Shown here piece after piece: positions 9,135-18,999 of a DNA stretch of 33,714 nt. A program made the position numbers and the translations under genes. Source of the stretch: Alphaproteobacteria bacterium (GTDB lineage: Bacteria; Pseudomonadota; Alphaproteobacteria; Rhizobiales; Beijerinckiaceae); the NCBI GenBank assembly GCA_021325385.1, contig JAJPHH010000204.1, positions 1-33,714 on the forward strand, read 5' to 3'. Numbering within the stretch: position 1 is the first letter of the stretch; every line of letters starts with the position of its first letter. A model generated the notes under the pieces. The model was given only the letters and a program-made list of their open reading frames with translations, was not told where the DNA came from and searched no databases.

Positions 9135-10355
9135 TCACATCCCGCCGAGATGCTCCGCCACGCTGAATATGTCCTTGTCGCCCCGCCCCGAAACGCACAC
9201 CACCATCAGGTGATCCTTCGCTCGCTTCGGCGCGAGCTCCGTCACTTTGGCCAGCGCATGCGCGGGCTCCAGCGCCGGAATGATCCCCTCCATTTTCGAG
9301 CAGAGCTGGAAAGCTTCCAGCGTCTCCTTGTCGGTCGCGGAGAGGTACGTCACCCGCCCCGTCTCCTTCAGCCAAGCGTGCTCCGGCCCGATGCCCGGAT
9401 AGTCGAGGCCGGCGGAGATCGAATGGCCTTCGAGGATTTGACCGTCATCGTCCATCAGGAGGTAGGTGCGGTTGCCATGCAGGACGCCGGGCCGTCCGCC
9501 GGCCAGCGAGGCGGCATGGCCATTGGCGACGTTCAGCCCATGACCGGCGGCCTCGACGCCGAAAATCTCGACCGACGGCTCGTCGAGGAACGGATGGAAC
9601 AAGCCGATCGCGTTGGAGCCGCCGCCGATACAGGCGACGAGGCTATCGGGCAGGCGGCCTTCCGCGTCCATCATCTGCGCGCGGGTTTCATCGCCGATCA
9701 CGCATTGGAAATCACGCACCATCGCAGGATAAGGATGCGGGCCGGCGACGGTGCCGATGCAATAGAAGGTCGATTCGACATTGGTGACCCAGTCGCGCAA
9801 CGCTTCGTTCATCGCGTCCTTCAGCGTGCGCGAGCCTGACAGAACAGGGCGCACCTCGGCGCCGAGCATTTTCATCCGGAAGACGTTCGGCTTCTGCCGC
9901 TCGATATCGACCGCGCCCATATAGACGACGCATTGGAGGCCGAAGCGGGCGCAGGCCGTAGCGGTGGCGACGCCGTGTTGCCCGGCGCCGGTCTCGGCGA
10001 TGATCCTTTTCTTGCCCATCCGGCGGGCGAGCAGAATCTGGCCGAGCACATTGTTGATCTTGTGCGCGCCAGTGTGATTGAGCTCCTCGCGCTTGAAGTA
10101 GATTTTCGCGCCGCCGAGATGCTCGGTGAGCCGCTCGGCGAAATAGAGCGGGCTCGGCCGGCCGACATAGTGCTTGAGCAGGCGCTCAAGCTCGGCCTTG
10201 AAGGCGGGGTCCGCCTTGGCTTGGTTATAGGCCTCCTCCAGCGAGAGGACGAGCGGCATCAGCGTCTCGGCGACGAAGCGACCGCCGAACGTGCCGAAAT
10301 GGCCGCGCTCGTCCGGGCCGTTGCGGAACGTGTTCTTCTTTTCGACCTTGGTCAC
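9135..10355 (-). CDS. trpB: tryptophan synthase beta chain
   Basis: TrpB condenses indole with L-serine to give tryptophan, using pyridoxal phosphate. The 406-aa protein carries the PLP lysine in [18 protein letters not shown] (Lys99), the phosphate-binding loop [10 protein letters not shown] and the conserved [14 protein letters not shown] start. The start codon is GTG at 10355, overlapping the trpF stop as GTGA, with GGGAGG five bases upstream. This tight coupling shows trpF-trpB translation is linked. Downstream, vapB begins after 79 bases where trpA would be expected. Confidence 0.96.
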   Translation of the reverse strand: MTKVEKKNTFRNGPDERGHFGTFGGRFVAETLMPLVLSLEEAYNQAKADPAFKAELERLLKHYVGRPSPLYFAERLTEHLGGAKIYFKREELNHTGAHKINNVLGQILLARRMGKKRIIAETGAGQHGVATATACARFGLQCVVYMGAVDIERQKPNVFRMKMLGAEVRPVLSGSRTLKDAMNEALRDWVTNVESTFYCIGTVAGPHPYPAMVRDFQCVIGDETRAQMMDAEGRLPDSLVACIGGGSNAIGLFHPFLDEPSVEIFGVEAAGHGLNVANGHAASLAGGRPGVLHGNRTYLLMDDDGQILEGHSISAGLDYPGIGPEHAWLKETGRVTYLSATDKETLEAFQLCSKMEGIIPALEPAHALAKVTELAPKRAKDHLMVVCVSGRGDKDIFSVAEHLGGM

Positions 10356-11053
10356 GCGACCCTCCCGGCGCGCATGCCGTCGCGCGGCGATTGCTTGTCC
10401 TGCGCCAGGGCGAAGGCTTCGCGGGCGCGCGCGACGAAAGCGGCGATTTTGGCGTTCTCCTTGACCCCCGGCGCGCTTTCGACGCCCGAGGAGACGTCGA
10501 CGCCCGTCGCGCCGCTCAGCGCGATCGCCGCCGCGACATTATCGGCGTCGAGCCCGCCGGAGAGGAGGCGCGGCCGCGCGCAAGCGAAATCGACGAGCAG
10601 CCGCCAGTCGAAAGCCTGACCATTGCCGCCGGGCAGCTTGGCGTCTTTCGCCGGCTTGGCGTCGAACAGCAGCATGTCGGCGGTTCCGGCATAGGCTTTC
10701 GCCATGGCGAAATCGTCCGCTGTCGCGACGCCGATCGCCTTCATCGTCGCGACGCCGAACCGCCTGCCGATCTCCGCGACGCGCGCCGGGCTCTCCCGCC
10801 CATGCAATTGGAAGACATCCGGCGTTAGGGCCTCGACGATCGCGCCAAGCGCGCCGTCGTCGGCGTCGACGGTCAGCGCGACGATTTTGGCCCGGCCGCG
10901 CGCCAGCCGGCCCAATTCGCGCGCCTGAACGAGCGAGACATGGCGCGGGCTCCTCGCGAAGAAGACAAAGCCGACCATATCCGCGCCGGCGACAAGCGCC
11001 GCCTCCAGCGAGGACGGGGCGGAAAGGCCGCAGATTTTGACGAGCGGAGCCAT
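10352..11053 (-). CDS. trpF: phosphoribosylanthranilate isomerase
   Basis: TrpF converts phosphoribosylanthranilate to CdRP by an Amadori rearrangement in tryptophan biosynthesis. The 233-aa barrel has the catalytic Cys8 in KICGL and the acid Asp131 in LLFDAKP. It also has the family's [14 protein letters not shown] and [10 protein letters not shown] segments. The frame is open upstream, but AAAGGAG placed just before the ATG at 11053 fixes the start. It is the first gene of the trp string; no leader peptide or attenuator is visible upstream. Confidence 0.95.
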   Translation of the reverse strand: MAPLVKICGLSAPSSLEAALVAGADMVGFVFFARSPRHVSLVQARELGRLARGRAKIVALTVDADDGALGAIVEALTPDVFQLHGRESPARVAEIGRRFGVATMKAIGVATADDFAMAKAYAGTADMLLFDAKPAKDAKLPGGNGQAFDWRLLVDFACARPRLLSGGLDADNVAAAIALSGATGVDVSSGVESAPGVKENAKIAAFVARAREAFALAQDKQSPRDGMRAGRVA

Positions 11054-11131
11054 GCGGCTCCTTTCAGCCAAACGGCGCGGCTTGTCAAAGGGCGGCCGCT
11101 CCGCCACCGCTCCGCCTGCCGGGATTTGCCG

Positions 11132-12481
11132 TTACCGGCTCGAAGCCTCCCTCGCGCGGAGCGGCTGCAGTCTACGCATATAGGACAGCAGAGCGAAGGC
11201 CGAAGGGTCGACGCCGCACCGCCTTCGACAGAGCAGGCTGGCGGCGACGGCGACGGGGATGTTGACGATCGCCCAACTCGCCGCCGCGCCGACCGCGCCA
11301 TATTCGGGCGCCAGCCGGCTCATCAGCGCGATGCGCAAGACCAGCGAGAGGCCGGCAATCCGCGACCAAAGCTTCTCGTCGCCGGTGATCAGCAGCAGTC
11401 CGGACGAGGGGCCCGACAGCATCACGATGAAGCTCGCCGAAGCCAGGATGACCAAAGCGGGATAGTCGGCGACGTAAGCCGGGCCGAAGATCGACAGGAT
11501 CGGCGCGGCGACCAGGATCAGAGCGACGAAGGTCGGCGTCGCGACGAGCGCCGCGACCGTCATGACGGAGCGCATGACCGCCTGCAGCCGGTTCGTCTGC
11601 CCGCCGAAATGCAGGTTGCTCGCCTTGGTCACCGTGTAGGTGTTGAGCCCGGTCGCCATCATCGGAAAAATGTTGGCGATTCGCGCCGCGACGAAATAGC
11701 TCGCCGCAGCCGATGGCGTCGCCAGCAGGCCAAGAATGATCACCTCGGCATATTGGCTCATCGCCTCGACGCTCGCCGACAGGCACATGCGCAGAGATCG
11801 GCCGAGCCATTCGCGCGTCCGGTACGCGGGCCGTCGCGGCGGCGCGACGGGAAACTTGCGCAGGGTGGCGAAGGTCTGCAGCGTGGTCGAGACCGTCATC
11901 CCCGCCGCCGCGGCGAGGAAGAATGTCGCAAGCGTCAGCGCGCCGCGCAGATGAAGCGCGACGACGGCGAGCAGGATCAAGCGCCAGGTCAATTCGCGAT
12001 GCGGCTCGGAAATCAGATAGCCGCGGATGGTCCGCGCCGAATGGGACGAATAATGCTGCACGATCTGCGCGGCCAAAAAGGCGCAACCGGCGACAAGCGC
12101 CAGACCCGTAAGCGGCGCGGCGATCAGTTGGTTTGCGGCGACCAGCACCAGGCAGGCGAGGGCGGCGCCAATCGACGCGGTCGCCCAGCCGAAGCGGTAG
12201 GCGCCGACCATCAGATCGGGGCGGCCCTTCTCGCCATATTCGCCCCACGAACGGACGATCAGCGTATCCTGGCCGAAGACCGAAGCCACGGCGAGACAGG
12301 AGAGCGCGTTGAACCACATCGCGATCTCGCCGAACCTGGCGGTCGACATGGCGCGCGCGGCGAGCGTGAAGACCGCAATCATCAAAAGCGCGCCGCTCGC
12401 CTTGATGGCGAGCGTCAAAGTGGCGCCGACCATCGCGCGCTGCGTGGTTGCGAAACGCGCCAGCCGCTCGAAGAGCCTCAT
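11132..12481 (-). CDS. polysaccharide flippase (Wzx/MOP family)
   Basis: This is a 449-aa multi-pass inner-membrane protein of the MOP exporter superfamily that probably flips lipid-linked polysaccharide repeat units to the periplasm. Hydrophobic segments run throughout, for example TLTLAIKASGALLMIAVFTL near 21-40. An early charged loop (FGQDTLIVRSWGEYGEKGR) and the helix pair near EVIILGLLATPSAAASYFVAARIANIF are typical of this family. The ATG at 12481 overlaps the stop of the upstream WecG-type gene as ATGA, so the two are translationally coupled. The long open frame upstream of it is a shadow of that gene. The substrate cannot be read from sequence. Confidence 0.85.
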   Translation of the reverse strand: MRLFERLARFATTQRAMVGATLTLAIKASGALLMIAVFTLAARAMSTARFGEIAMWFNALSCLAVASVFGQDTLIVRSWGEYGEKGRPDLMVGAYRFGWATASIGAALACLVLVAANQLIAAPLTGLALVAGCAFLAAQIVQHYSSHSARTIRGYLISEPHRELTWRLILLAVVALHLRGALTLATFFLAAAAGMTVSTTLQTFATLRKFPVAPPRRPAYRTREWLGRSLRMCLSASVEAMSQYAEVIILGLLATPSAAASYFVAARIANIFPMMATGLNTYTVTKASNLHFGGQTNRLQAVMRSVMTVAALVATPTFVALILVAAPILSIFGPAYVADYPALVILASASFIVMLSGPSSGLLLITGDEKLWSRIAGLSLVLRIALMSRLAPEYGAVGAAASWAIVNIPVAVAASLLCRRRCGVDPSAFALLSYMRRLQPLRAREASSR

Positions 12482-13263
12482 TTGAGGTCTCGCGCCAGTA
12501 CGAAGAGCGCGTGCGGATTGGTGATCAGATAGCGCAGGAAAAGCCGCCGCGGCTCGGCGATGATGCGGAACAGCCACTCGAAGCCGAGGCGCTGCATCCA
12601 GCGCGGCGCGCGCGGCTTGGCGAGGGCGACGAAGTCGAACAGCCCGCCGGCAGTCTTCACGATGCCGACGCCGCGAAGCTTGTCGAGATTGCGCGCGCAA
12701 AATTGCTGCTCGAGCGGCACGCCCAGCCCGACCCAGAGAATATCCGGCGCCAGGCGAGCGATCTCTTCGACGATCGCCGGCTCTTCCTGCCGCGAAAAAT
12801 AGCCGTTGCGGCGACCGACGATGCGCAGACGCGGATAAGCGGCGAGCGCGTTCTCCGCCGCCGCCCGATTGACGGCTTCTCCGCCGCCGAGCAGATAGAA
12901 AGTGACGCCCGATTCTGCGGCGAGCCGGGCGACCGCCGGGAAGAGATCGGAAGTCGCCACCCGTTCGGGAAGCGGGGTGCGGCTAAAGAGGCGCGACAGC
13001 GTCACGATCGGTTGGCCGTCGGCGTTGATCGAATCGGCGCTGCGGAACAAGTCGGCGACGCTGCGGTCCTGAGCGCAGAGCGAGACGACCTGGCCGTTGA
13101 CCGAGGTCGAGAAGAGCGGCCGCTGCGCAGAACGTCGCGCCGTGCTTTGACAATAATCGACGAAGGCGCGCGCCGTCTCTTCGAGCGTCGCCGCTTCGAT
13201 CGGCAAGTCGCCGATGTAAGCGGCCGAACTCGCCGCGCCTTCTTGTTTCAGCCTCAACCGCAT
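12478..13263 (-). CDS. WecG/TagA/CpsF family glycosyltransferase
   Basis: This GT26 enzyme adds a sugar, in known members N-acetylmannosamine or its uronic acid, to an undecaprenyl-linked intermediate at the cytoplasmic membrane. It is 261 aa, the family's normal length. Diagnostic segments are the catalytic INADGQPIV (Asp82), FYLLGGGEA, and LWVGLGVPLEQQF, the counterpart of the usual VGLGxPxQE. The C-terminus FEWLFRIIAEPRRLFLRYL is the membrane-associating tail seen in these enzymes. The ATG at 13263 gives the family N-terminus but has a weak ribosome-binding site. It is coupled to the flippase and divergent from the sugar-phosphate transferase gene. Confidence 0.9.
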   Translation of the reverse strand: MRLRLKQEGAASSAAYIGDLPIEAATLEETARAFVDYCQSTARRSAQRPLFSTSVNGQVVSLCAQDRSVADLFRSADSINADGQPIVTLSRLFSRTPLPERVATSDLFPAVARLAAESGVTFYLLGGGEAVNRAAAENALAAYPRLRIVGRRNGYFSRQEEPAIVEEIARLAPDILWVGLGVPLEQQFCARNLDKLRGVGIVKTAGGLFDFVALAKPRAPRWMQRLGFEWLFRIIAEPRRLFLRYLITNPHALFVLARDLK

Positions 13264-13491
13264 CAGAACGCGCCAAATCGTTTTGTCCGCACTGCGAAGC
13301 GGCAAGCCGCATGCCTCCCGAAACGACACAGTTAACGCCGCAGGCGCGTCGAGGCGGGCGCGGCGGCTCATATCGAAGCTGAGGAAAGTTGCGGCGCTCG
13401 CGCGGCCGAGGCGGCACGGCGCTTGCCGCTCGAGCGCCGCCGCCGCGCTTGCTGCGGCGTTTCGCGTCAAGCGTAGAGCGGCTGTGCCGAT

Positions 13492-14982
13492 ATGGAGCAC
13501 CCGAGCGTTCATTTTCACGACGTGGCGCCGCCGCCGCGCCGCGCCGCCAAGCGCTCGCCGGGCGGCGCGGTCCGGCGCGAGCGGCGGCGCGCCGCCGCGC
13601 CAAAGGCCGCCATTGAGGTCGGCTTCTCCTATTTGGCGGCGGCGGCCGATTATCTTGCGATCGTCCTCGCCGCCGCCGCGTCTCATATTCTCTTCGGGCT
13701 GGCGACGTTCGGCTATTTCCCGCGCGCAGAATCGGTCGTCGCCGTCGGCTTCGTCCTCGGCGCCCTGGTCGTCGCGCTCAATGCGCAGCGCGGCGAGTAC
13801 GAGATCAGGCTCTATGCCGAGATGGAGGGGCATGTCGGACGCTGCCTCTCGGTCTGGAACATAGCTTTTTTCGGCGTACTGGCGCTCGGCTTTGCGACCA
13901 AGACGACGGAGATCTTCTCGCGCGGCGCGACCGCAATTCTCTACGTCGCCGGCTTTCTCGCGCTCGCCGGCATGCGCGCCATCCTTGTCCGGCTGGTCGG
14001 GACGGCGAAAACCAAAGGCTGGCTGCCGCCGCGACGCCTAGTCCTCGTCGGACTCGAAAGCCAACTGACGAGCTTCGTCGAGCGCTATAACCTCGATCAA
14101 GCCGGCATGGAGGTCGTCTCAGCCGCGGTGATTCGCGACGGCGAAGGCACGGTGCGCGACGATCTCGCGCTCGCCGCAGCGACGGTGCGCGTGCTAAGGC
14201 CGGACGACGTCTTCATCGCCATCCCCTGGTCGCGCGCCAGACTCATTGAAACCTGCGTCGACGCTTTTTTGCGAACGCCCGCCGAGATTCATCTCGGACC
14301 GGAGGACATTCTCGACCGCTTCGCCGAGGCGGAAATCGCCAAGCTCGGCCCGATCGCCAGCCTCAACATCACGCGGCGGCCGCTGACGACGGTGCAGCTC
14401 GTCGAGAAGCGCTTGTTCGATCTCGCGGTGGCGACTTTGGCCCTGATCGCGCTCGCGCCGCTCTTCGCGGTCGTCGCCTTGCTGATCAAGCTCGACAGCC
14501 CCGGCCCGATCTTCTTCTCGCAGCGCCGCTACGGCTTCAATCAGGAGCCGTTCCGCATCCATAAGTTCCGTACCATGACGACTATGGAGGACAACGCCGC
14601 CTTGAAATCGGCGACGCGAAACGATCCGCGCGTGACGCCGATCGGCGCGGTCCTGAGGCGCTACAGCATCGACGAATTGCCGCAGCTCATCAACGTCATC
14701 AGCGGCGACATGTCGCTGGTCGGGCCGCGGCCGCACGCCCTGGCGCATGACCAGCTTTACGAGCGGCGCATCGCGCAATATGCGCGCAGGCATAACGTCA
14801 AGCCGGGCATTACCGGCTGGGCGCAGGTCCGCGGCTTCCGCGGCGAGATCGCCAGCGACGACAAGATGCGCCGGCGCGTCGAACACGACCTCTACTATAT
14901 CGACAATTGGTCTTTCTGGCTGGACCTTAAAATTCTCACGCTGACCTTGTTTTCGCGGAAGGCGCATGCCGACGCGTATTAG
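13492..14982 (+). CDS. polyprenyl-phosphate sugar-1-phosphate transferase (WcaJ/ExoY type)
   Basis: This enzyme transfers the first sugar-1-phosphate to undecaprenyl phosphate and so starts exopolysaccharide repeat-unit assembly. It is 496 aa. The N-terminal half has several membrane helices (about 45-165) and a CoA-binding-like domain. From about residue 304 comes the bacterial sugar transferase domain. It shows KRLFDLAVATLALIALAP, KFRTM, RRYSIDELPQLINV, SLVGPRP (408-414) and KPGITGWAQVRG. The ATG at 13492 has no good ribosome-binding site, so the start is less certain than the identity. The last 47 bases overlap the end of mutY on the other strand. Confidence 0.92.
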   Translation: MEHPSVHFHDVAPPPRRAAKRSPGGAVRRERRRAAAPKAAIEVGFSYLAAAADYLAIVLAAAASHILFGLATFGYFPRAESVVAVGFVLGALVVALNAQRGEYEIRLYAEMEGHVGRCLSVWNIAFFGVLALGFATKTTEIFSRGATAILYVAGFLALAGMRAILVRLVGTAKTKGWLPPRRLVLVGLESQLTSFVERYNLDQAGMEVVSAAVIRDGEGTVRDDLALAAATVRVLRPDDVFIAIPWSRARLIETCVDAFLRTPAEIHLGPEDILDRFAEAEIAKLGPIASLNITRRPLTTVQLVEKRLFDLAVATLALIALAPLFAVVALLIKLDSPGPIFFSQRRYGFNQEPFRIHKFRTMTTMEDNAALKSATRNDPRVTPIGAVLRRYSIDELPQLINVISGDMSLVGPRPHALAHDQLYERRIAQYARRHNVKPGITGWAQVRGFRGEIASDDKMRRRVEHDLYYIDNWSFWLDLKILTLTLFSRKAHADAY

Positions 14983-16102
14983 CGCGTCCTTCTCCGGCAA
15001 TCGTTGGAAGGGAAGATCCGGGCTCGTTCTTCTCGTGCCGGAGCGCATGCGCGACCGCCTTGGCCATCACGCCGGAAAGGGCGAGCTTGCCGAGATCAGC
15101 CTCCGCCACCCAGTAGCAGCCGCCCTCCGCCGCAGAATCGCGAGTACGACCCGAATAAATCGCAAGCTGCAGCGCGAAATGCGTGAAGACTTGCTCGACG
15201 GCGCCAGGCAGAAGCCGCCACTCCGCGCGGCAGGGCGCGTGGACGACCGCGCCGGCCAAATCGAAGTCGGTCGACCAAGCGCTCCCCGGCAGTTCGACCG
15301 TCCCGCCGAGCAGGCCCTTCGGCGGCCGCGTGCGCATCAGGATCCGATTGTCCGCATCGCGCAGGAAGAACGCGACACCCTTGCGCAAAGGCCGTGCGGC
15401 TTTGACCGCTTTGCGCGGAAAAGCTTCCGGCTCGCCGCCGGCGAAAGCGGCGCAATCGGCCTGAAGCGGACAGGCGCCGCAATTCGGGCTGCGCGGCGTG
15501 CAGATCGTCGCGCCGAGATCCATCATGGCTTGCGCGAAATCGCCGAGCCGATCCGCGGGCGTCAGGCCGGCGGCGATCGCCGTGATCTCGCTCTTCGCCT
15601 CGGCGATCGGCCGCGGCAGCGCTCGCAGCCGCGCGATGATCCGCGCGATATTGCCGTCGACGGGCGAAGCCTTCGCGTTGAACGCGATCGCGGCGATCGC
15701 CGCGCTCGTATAGGCGCCGATCCCCGGCAGCTTGCGCAGGCTCGCCTCGTCTTGCGGAAAGACGCCGCCGCGCCGCACGATCTCCCGGGCGCAGGCGTGC
15801 AGGTTGCGGGCTCGTGAATAATAGCCGAGCCCGGCGAAAGCCTGCATGATCTCTTCGATCGGCGCGGCGGCGAGGTCGGTCACCCGCGGCCAGCGGGCCA
15901 TGAAACGATGGAAATAAGGCGTCGCCGCCGCGACGGTGGTCTGCTGCAAAAGAATCTCGGAGAGCCAGACAGCGTAAGGGTCCGCGGCTTCGCCCCGCGC
16001 GGCGCGCCAAGGCAGGTCGCGGCGGTGAATGTCCCACCAAGCGAGCAGCCGCTCGGCGGGGCTCTTCTTTTTCGCGCGGCGCGGCTTTAGACTGGCGGGC
16101 AT
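14936..16102 (-). CDS. mutY: A/G-specific adenine glycosylase
   Basis: MutY removes adenine mispaired with 8-oxoguanine. The 388-aa protein has the helix-hairpin-helix LPGIGAYTSAA, the catalytic Glu49 (WLSEILLQQT) and Asp149 (PVDGNIARI). Its [4Fe-4S] ligands are spaced C-x6-C-x2-C-x5-C (Cys201, 208, 211, 217). A C-terminal NUDIX-like 8-oxoG-recognition domain spans about 238-355. The ATG at 16102 precedes the first basic residues of the domain. The open frame continues upstream into the divergent DUF721 gene and is not coding there. The tail after about residue 357 is low in complexity, and its last 16 codons overlap the sugar-phosphate transferase gene. Confidence 0.95.
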   Translation of the reverse strand: MPASLKPRRAKKKSPAERLLAWWDIHRRDLPWRAARGEAADPYAVWLSEILLQQTTVAAATPYFHRFMARWPRVTDLAAAPIEEIMQAFAGLGYYSRARNLHACAREIVRRGGVFPQDEASLRKLPGIGAYTSAAIAAIAFNAKASPVDGNIARIIARLRALPRPIAEAKSEITAIAAGLTPADRLGDFAQAMMDLGATICTPRSPNCGACPLQADCAAFAGGEPEAFPRKAVKAARPLRKGVAFFLRDADNRILMRTRPPKGLLGGTVELPGSAWSTDFDLAGAVVHAPCRAEWRLLPGAVEQVFTHFALQLAIYSGRTRDSAAEGGCYWVAEADLGKLALSGVMAKAVAHALRHEKNEPGSSLPTIAGEGRANTRRHAPSAKTRSA

Positions 16103-16133
16103 CGGAAGCGTCAGGTTTAAGCGGACTGAGCCG

Positions 16134-16673
16134 GTGACGGAACCCGCAACGAAAAAAAAGCGTTGGGCGACCCCTTTGGGCGACTTTGTCGGCCCGCTGG
16201 TCGAGCCGGTCCTGGCCAAACAGGGCTTCAGCGAGGCGAGCCTCGTCGGCTCGTGGACGGAAATCGTCGGCGAGATGATCGCGGCGGGCTGCCGGCCGAT
16301 CAAGCTGCAATGGCCGCCGCGTCCGGCCAAGCGCGATCCCGAGACGCCGATCGAGCCGGCGACGCTTGTGCTGAGGGTCGCGGGCGGGTTCGCTCTCGAG
16401 GCGCAGCATTGCGCCGCCCTGATCATCGAGCGGGTCAACGCCCATCTCGGCTGGCGTTGCGTCGGCAAGCTCGCCTTCCGCCAGGGGCCGGTCGAGGCGC
16501 CGCGGCGGCGCGGGCCGCCGGCGGCGCCGAGCGCGCAAGCGCTCGCCCAGGCGCGCGAGGCGGCCGCGGCGATCGAGAGCGAAGAACTGCGCGAGGCGCT
16601 CGCCCGTTTCGGCGCGCGGGCGATCGACGGTGCGAAGGCGCGGAAGGCTTCTCCTCCCGGGCGAGCCCGCTGA
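16134..16673 (+). CDS. DUF721 (DciA-like) protein
   Basis: This is a 179-aa DUF721 protein. The N-terminal half holds the family pattern: a long helix, WTEIVGEMIAAGCRPIKL, then a strand-rich LVLRVAGGFALEAQH and HLGWRCVGKLAF. DUF721 proteins include DciA, the ancestral replicative-helicase operator, and the alphaproteobacterial copies usually sit beside mutY, as here. Whether this protein acts in DnaB loading is an inference. The start is GTG at 16134, because the frame upstream crosses the mutY start; the gap to mutY is only 31 bases, so promoters must overlap coding DNA. The C-terminal 60 residues are Ala/Arg-rich. Confidence 0.8.
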   Translation: MTEPATKKKRWATPLGDFVGPLVEPVLAKQGFSEASLVGSWTEIVGEMIAAGCRPIKLQWPPRPAKRDPETPIEPATLVLRVAGGFALEAQHCAALIIERVNAHLGWRCVGKLAFRQGPVEAPRRRGPPAAPSAQALAQAREAAAAIESEELREALARFGARAIDGAKARKASPPGRAR

Positions 16674-16730
16674 GCGGCGTCCTGGCGGCGGACAGGCGCC
16701 TTGGCTATAAGCGGCGGCGCAGAGAGGAGC

Positions 16731-17618
16731 TTGCCCATTTCAGGTCTATTGCCGCCTTTGATCGGCCGGCGGGTCGCCAAGATGAACGGCGCCGGCAACG
16801 AGATCGTCGTCCTTGACTTGCGCGGCGCCGGCATTTCGGCCTCGGGCGACGACGCGCGCGCGATCCATCGCCTGCCCGGCCTCGCCTTCGATCAGTTGAT
16901 GGTCGTCGCCGACGCGCGCCGGCCCGGCGCCGACGCGTTCGTGACCATCTTCAACAATGACGGCAGCGAATCGGGCGCTTGCGGCAACGGCGCGCGCTGC
17001 GTCGCTTACCAGCTGATGCGCGGCGGCCCGTCGGACATCCTGCAGATGGAGACGAAAGCTGGCTTGCTCGAATGCCGGCGCGACAGCGAATTCGTTTTTT
17101 GCGTCGATATGGGCGCGCCGCGCTTCGGCTGGCGCGACATTCCGTTGCGCGAGCCGGTCGCCGATACGGACGCTGTCGCGCTGGCGCTTCCCGCTGGCGT
17201 TCCCTCGGCGCTCGGGCCGGCCGCCGTCGTCAGCATGGGCAATCCGCACGCGGTCTTCTTCGTAGACGACGCTCGAGCGTACGATTTGCGCGCTATCGGC
17301 CCAGGGCTCGAGAACCATCCGATGTTCCCGGAAAAGGCGAACATCTCGCTCGCGCAAGTTCTCGGCCGCGATCATATCCGCCTCGCGGTCTGGGAGCGCG
17401 GCGCGGGCGCGACCAAAGCCTGCGGCTCGGCTGCTTGCGCGACGCTGGTCGCCGCGGTCCGGAAAGGGCTGACGGAGCGCAAGGCGCGGATCAGCCTGCC
17501 GGGCGGCGACCTGATCATCGAATGGCGCGCGGGCGACGGCCACGTCCTGATGACGGGGCCGGTCGAGCTGGAGTTCGAGACGACGCTCGCGCCGAATATC
17601 GAGGACGCGAACGCATGA
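16731..17618 (+). CDS. dapF: diaminopimelate epimerase
   Basis: DapF converts LL- to meso-diaminopimelate for lysine and peptidoglycan synthesis. The two catalytic cysteines are present: Cys84 in [16 protein letters not shown] and Cys231 in [28 protein letters not shown] near the N-terminus is the family start region. No ATG precedes that segment in frame. TTG codons at 16731 and 16749 are the realistic starts, and I chose 16731, which is preceded by AGAGGAG, although that spacing is tight. The length is then 295 aa. mtaB overlaps its stop codon. Confidence 0.92.
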   Translation: MPISGLLPPLIGRRVAKMNGAGNEIVVLDLRGAGISASGDDARAIHRLPGLAFDQLMVVADARRPGADAFVTIFNNDGSESGACGNGARCVAYQLMRGGPSDILQMETKAGLLECRRDSEFVFCVDMGAPRFGWRDIPLREPVADTDAVALALPAGVPSALGPAAVVSMGNPHAVFFVDDARAYDLRAIGPGLENHPMFPEKANISLAQVLGRDHIRLAVWERGAGATKACGSAACATLVAAVRKGLTERKARISLPGGDLIIEWRAGDGHVLMTGPVELEFETTLAPNIEDANA

Positions 17619-18889
17619 GCGCGATCCGCATCGAGACGTTCGGCTGCCGGCTCAATCTCGCCGAGTCGGACGCGATCTTGAGCGAGGCGGAGCGCGCCGG
17701 CGTCGGAGCGCTCAGCCTTGTCAATTCCTGCGCGGTGACCGGCGAAGCCTTGCGCCAGGCGCGCCAGGCGGCGCGACGGCTCAAGCGCGAGCGGCCCAAG
17801 GTCAAGCTCGTCGTCGCCGGCTGCGGCGCGGAAGTCGATGCCGCGTCCTTCGCCGCCATGCCGGAAGTCGACGCGGTTCTCGGCAATCGCGCCAAGCGGG
17901 ACGGCGCGACGCTCGCCAGAATCGCTCGGGGCGAAGCGCCGCTTATGACGAGCGGCGAGCCGGGCGGGGCGCCTCAGGCGAAGGGACCGGCCATCGCCGC
18001 AGCGCGCACCCGGGCCTTCGTCGAAATCCAGAACGGCTGCGACCATCGCTGTACGTTCTGCATCATTCCCTTCGCGCGCGGGCCGTCGCGCTCGCTCGAT
18101 CCGGCGCGGATCGTGGCCGAAATCCAACGTCTCGTCGCGGCTGGCGTCGCCGAAATCGTGCTGACCGGCGTCGACATCACCGCTTACGGCCTGGACAGAT
18201 CCGGCCTGCCGCGGCTCGGCGGCCTGGTCCGCCGCATCCTCGCCGAGACGCCCGCCTTGAAGCGGCTGCGCCTGTCCTCGATCGATTCGGTCGAGGTCGA
18301 CGCCGATCTCGACCGGGCGATCGCAGAAGAAGAGCGGCTGATGCCGCATCTTCACCTCTCGCTGCAATCCGGCGACGACATGATCTTGAAGCGGATGAAA
18401 CGCCGCCACACCCGCGCCGACGCGATATGGTTTTGCGCAGCGGCGCGCCGCCTCCGGCCCGACCTCGCGTTCACGGCCGACATCATTGTCGGCTTTCCGA
18501 CCGAGACCGAGGCGATGTTCGAAAACTCGCTACGCCTGGTCGAGGATTGCGATCTCGCCCGCGCCCATGTCTTTCCCTTCTCGCCGCGGCCGGGGACGCC
18601 GGCGGCTCGCATGCCGCAGGTCGCCGGCGATGCGACGCGCGAGCGCGCGGCGAGGCTGCGGGCGGTCTCCGACGCCGCCTGGGCGCGGCGCTTGGCGAGC
18701 CATGTCGGCCGCAGCGCGCCGATTCTCATGGAGCGCGGCGGCGTCGGGCGAATGGAGGATTTCTCGCCGGTGCGAATCGACCGCGTCGCGCCAGGCGCGA
18801 TCTGCCAGGCCGCGATCGAGGCGTGCGACGGGCGCGAGTTGAGAGGCCGCGCGATCGAGCAGAAGCAAGGTCAGGGCGAGGGCTTGTGA
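17615..18889 (+). CDS. mtaB: tRNA t6A37 methylthiotransferase MtaB
   Basis: MtaB is a radical-SAM methylthiotransferase that makes ms2t6A at position 37 of tRNAs reading ANN codons. The protein is 424 aa. The UPF0004 domain holds the three auxiliary-cluster cysteines Cys11 (TFGCRLN), Cys39 (VNSCAVT) and Cys70 (VAGCGAE). The radical-SAM motif is GCDHRCTFC (Cys142, 146, 149). [20 protein letters not shown] and a C-terminal TRAM-like region follow. The lineage is MtaB rather than MiaB, judged by length and the FGCRLN N-terminus. The ATG at 17615 overlaps the dapF stop as ATGA, so the two are coupled. Confidence 0.92.
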   Translation: MSAIRIETFGCRLNLAESDAILSEAERAGVGALSLVNSCAVTGEALRQARQAARRLKRERPKVKLVVAGCGAEVDAASFAAMPEVDAVLGNRAKRDGATLARIARGEAPLMTSGEPGGAPQAKGPAIAAARTRAFVEIQNGCDHRCTFCIIPFARGPSRSLDPARIVAEIQRLVAAGVAEIVLTGVDITAYGLDRSGLPRLGGLVRRILAETPALKRLRLSSIDSVEVDADLDRAIAEEERLMPHLHLSLQSGDDMILKRMKRRHTRADAIWFCAAARRLRPDLAFTADIIVGFPTETEAMFENSLRLVEDCDLARAHVFPFSPRPGTPAARMPQVAGDATRERAARLRAVSDAAWARRLASHVGRSAPILMERGGVGRMEDFSPVRIDRVAPGAICQAAIEACDGRELRGRAIEQKQGQGEGL

Positions 18890-18921
18890 GGCCGGCGCGC
18901 GGCGACGCTACCGCCCCTCGC

Positions 18922-18960
18922 TGTGCACAACCTGTGGACAAAATTTTAATTGTAAAATAA
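18922..18960 (+). other. paired DnaA-box-like sites with AT-rich tract
   Basis: Two 9-mers, TGTGCACAA (18922-18930) and TGTGGACAA (18933-18941), lie two bases apart in the same orientation. Each has one mismatch from the DnaA-box pattern TGTGNATAA. An AT-rich stretch follows directly (18940-18960), unusual in DNA this rich in GC. It sits in the gap after mtaB. It could bind DnaA, or the AT-rich part could simply be a promoter for the next ORF. Confidence 0.3.
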
Positions 18961-18999
18961 TCTCAAAACGATGCGGGTAGGCGAGCTGAGGCGGCGACG

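Noticed and set aside
10940-12532. 530-codon open frame on the plus strand opposite trpF and the flippase gene
   Set aside because: Its translation is Arg/Gln/Asp-rich with no domain, as expected for the antisense of GC-rich coding DNA; the minus strand carries clear family motifs.
14936-16834. MutY starting far upstream at 16834
   Set aside because: The extra 244 residues are antisense to the DUF721 and dapF genes and have no similarity to MutY.
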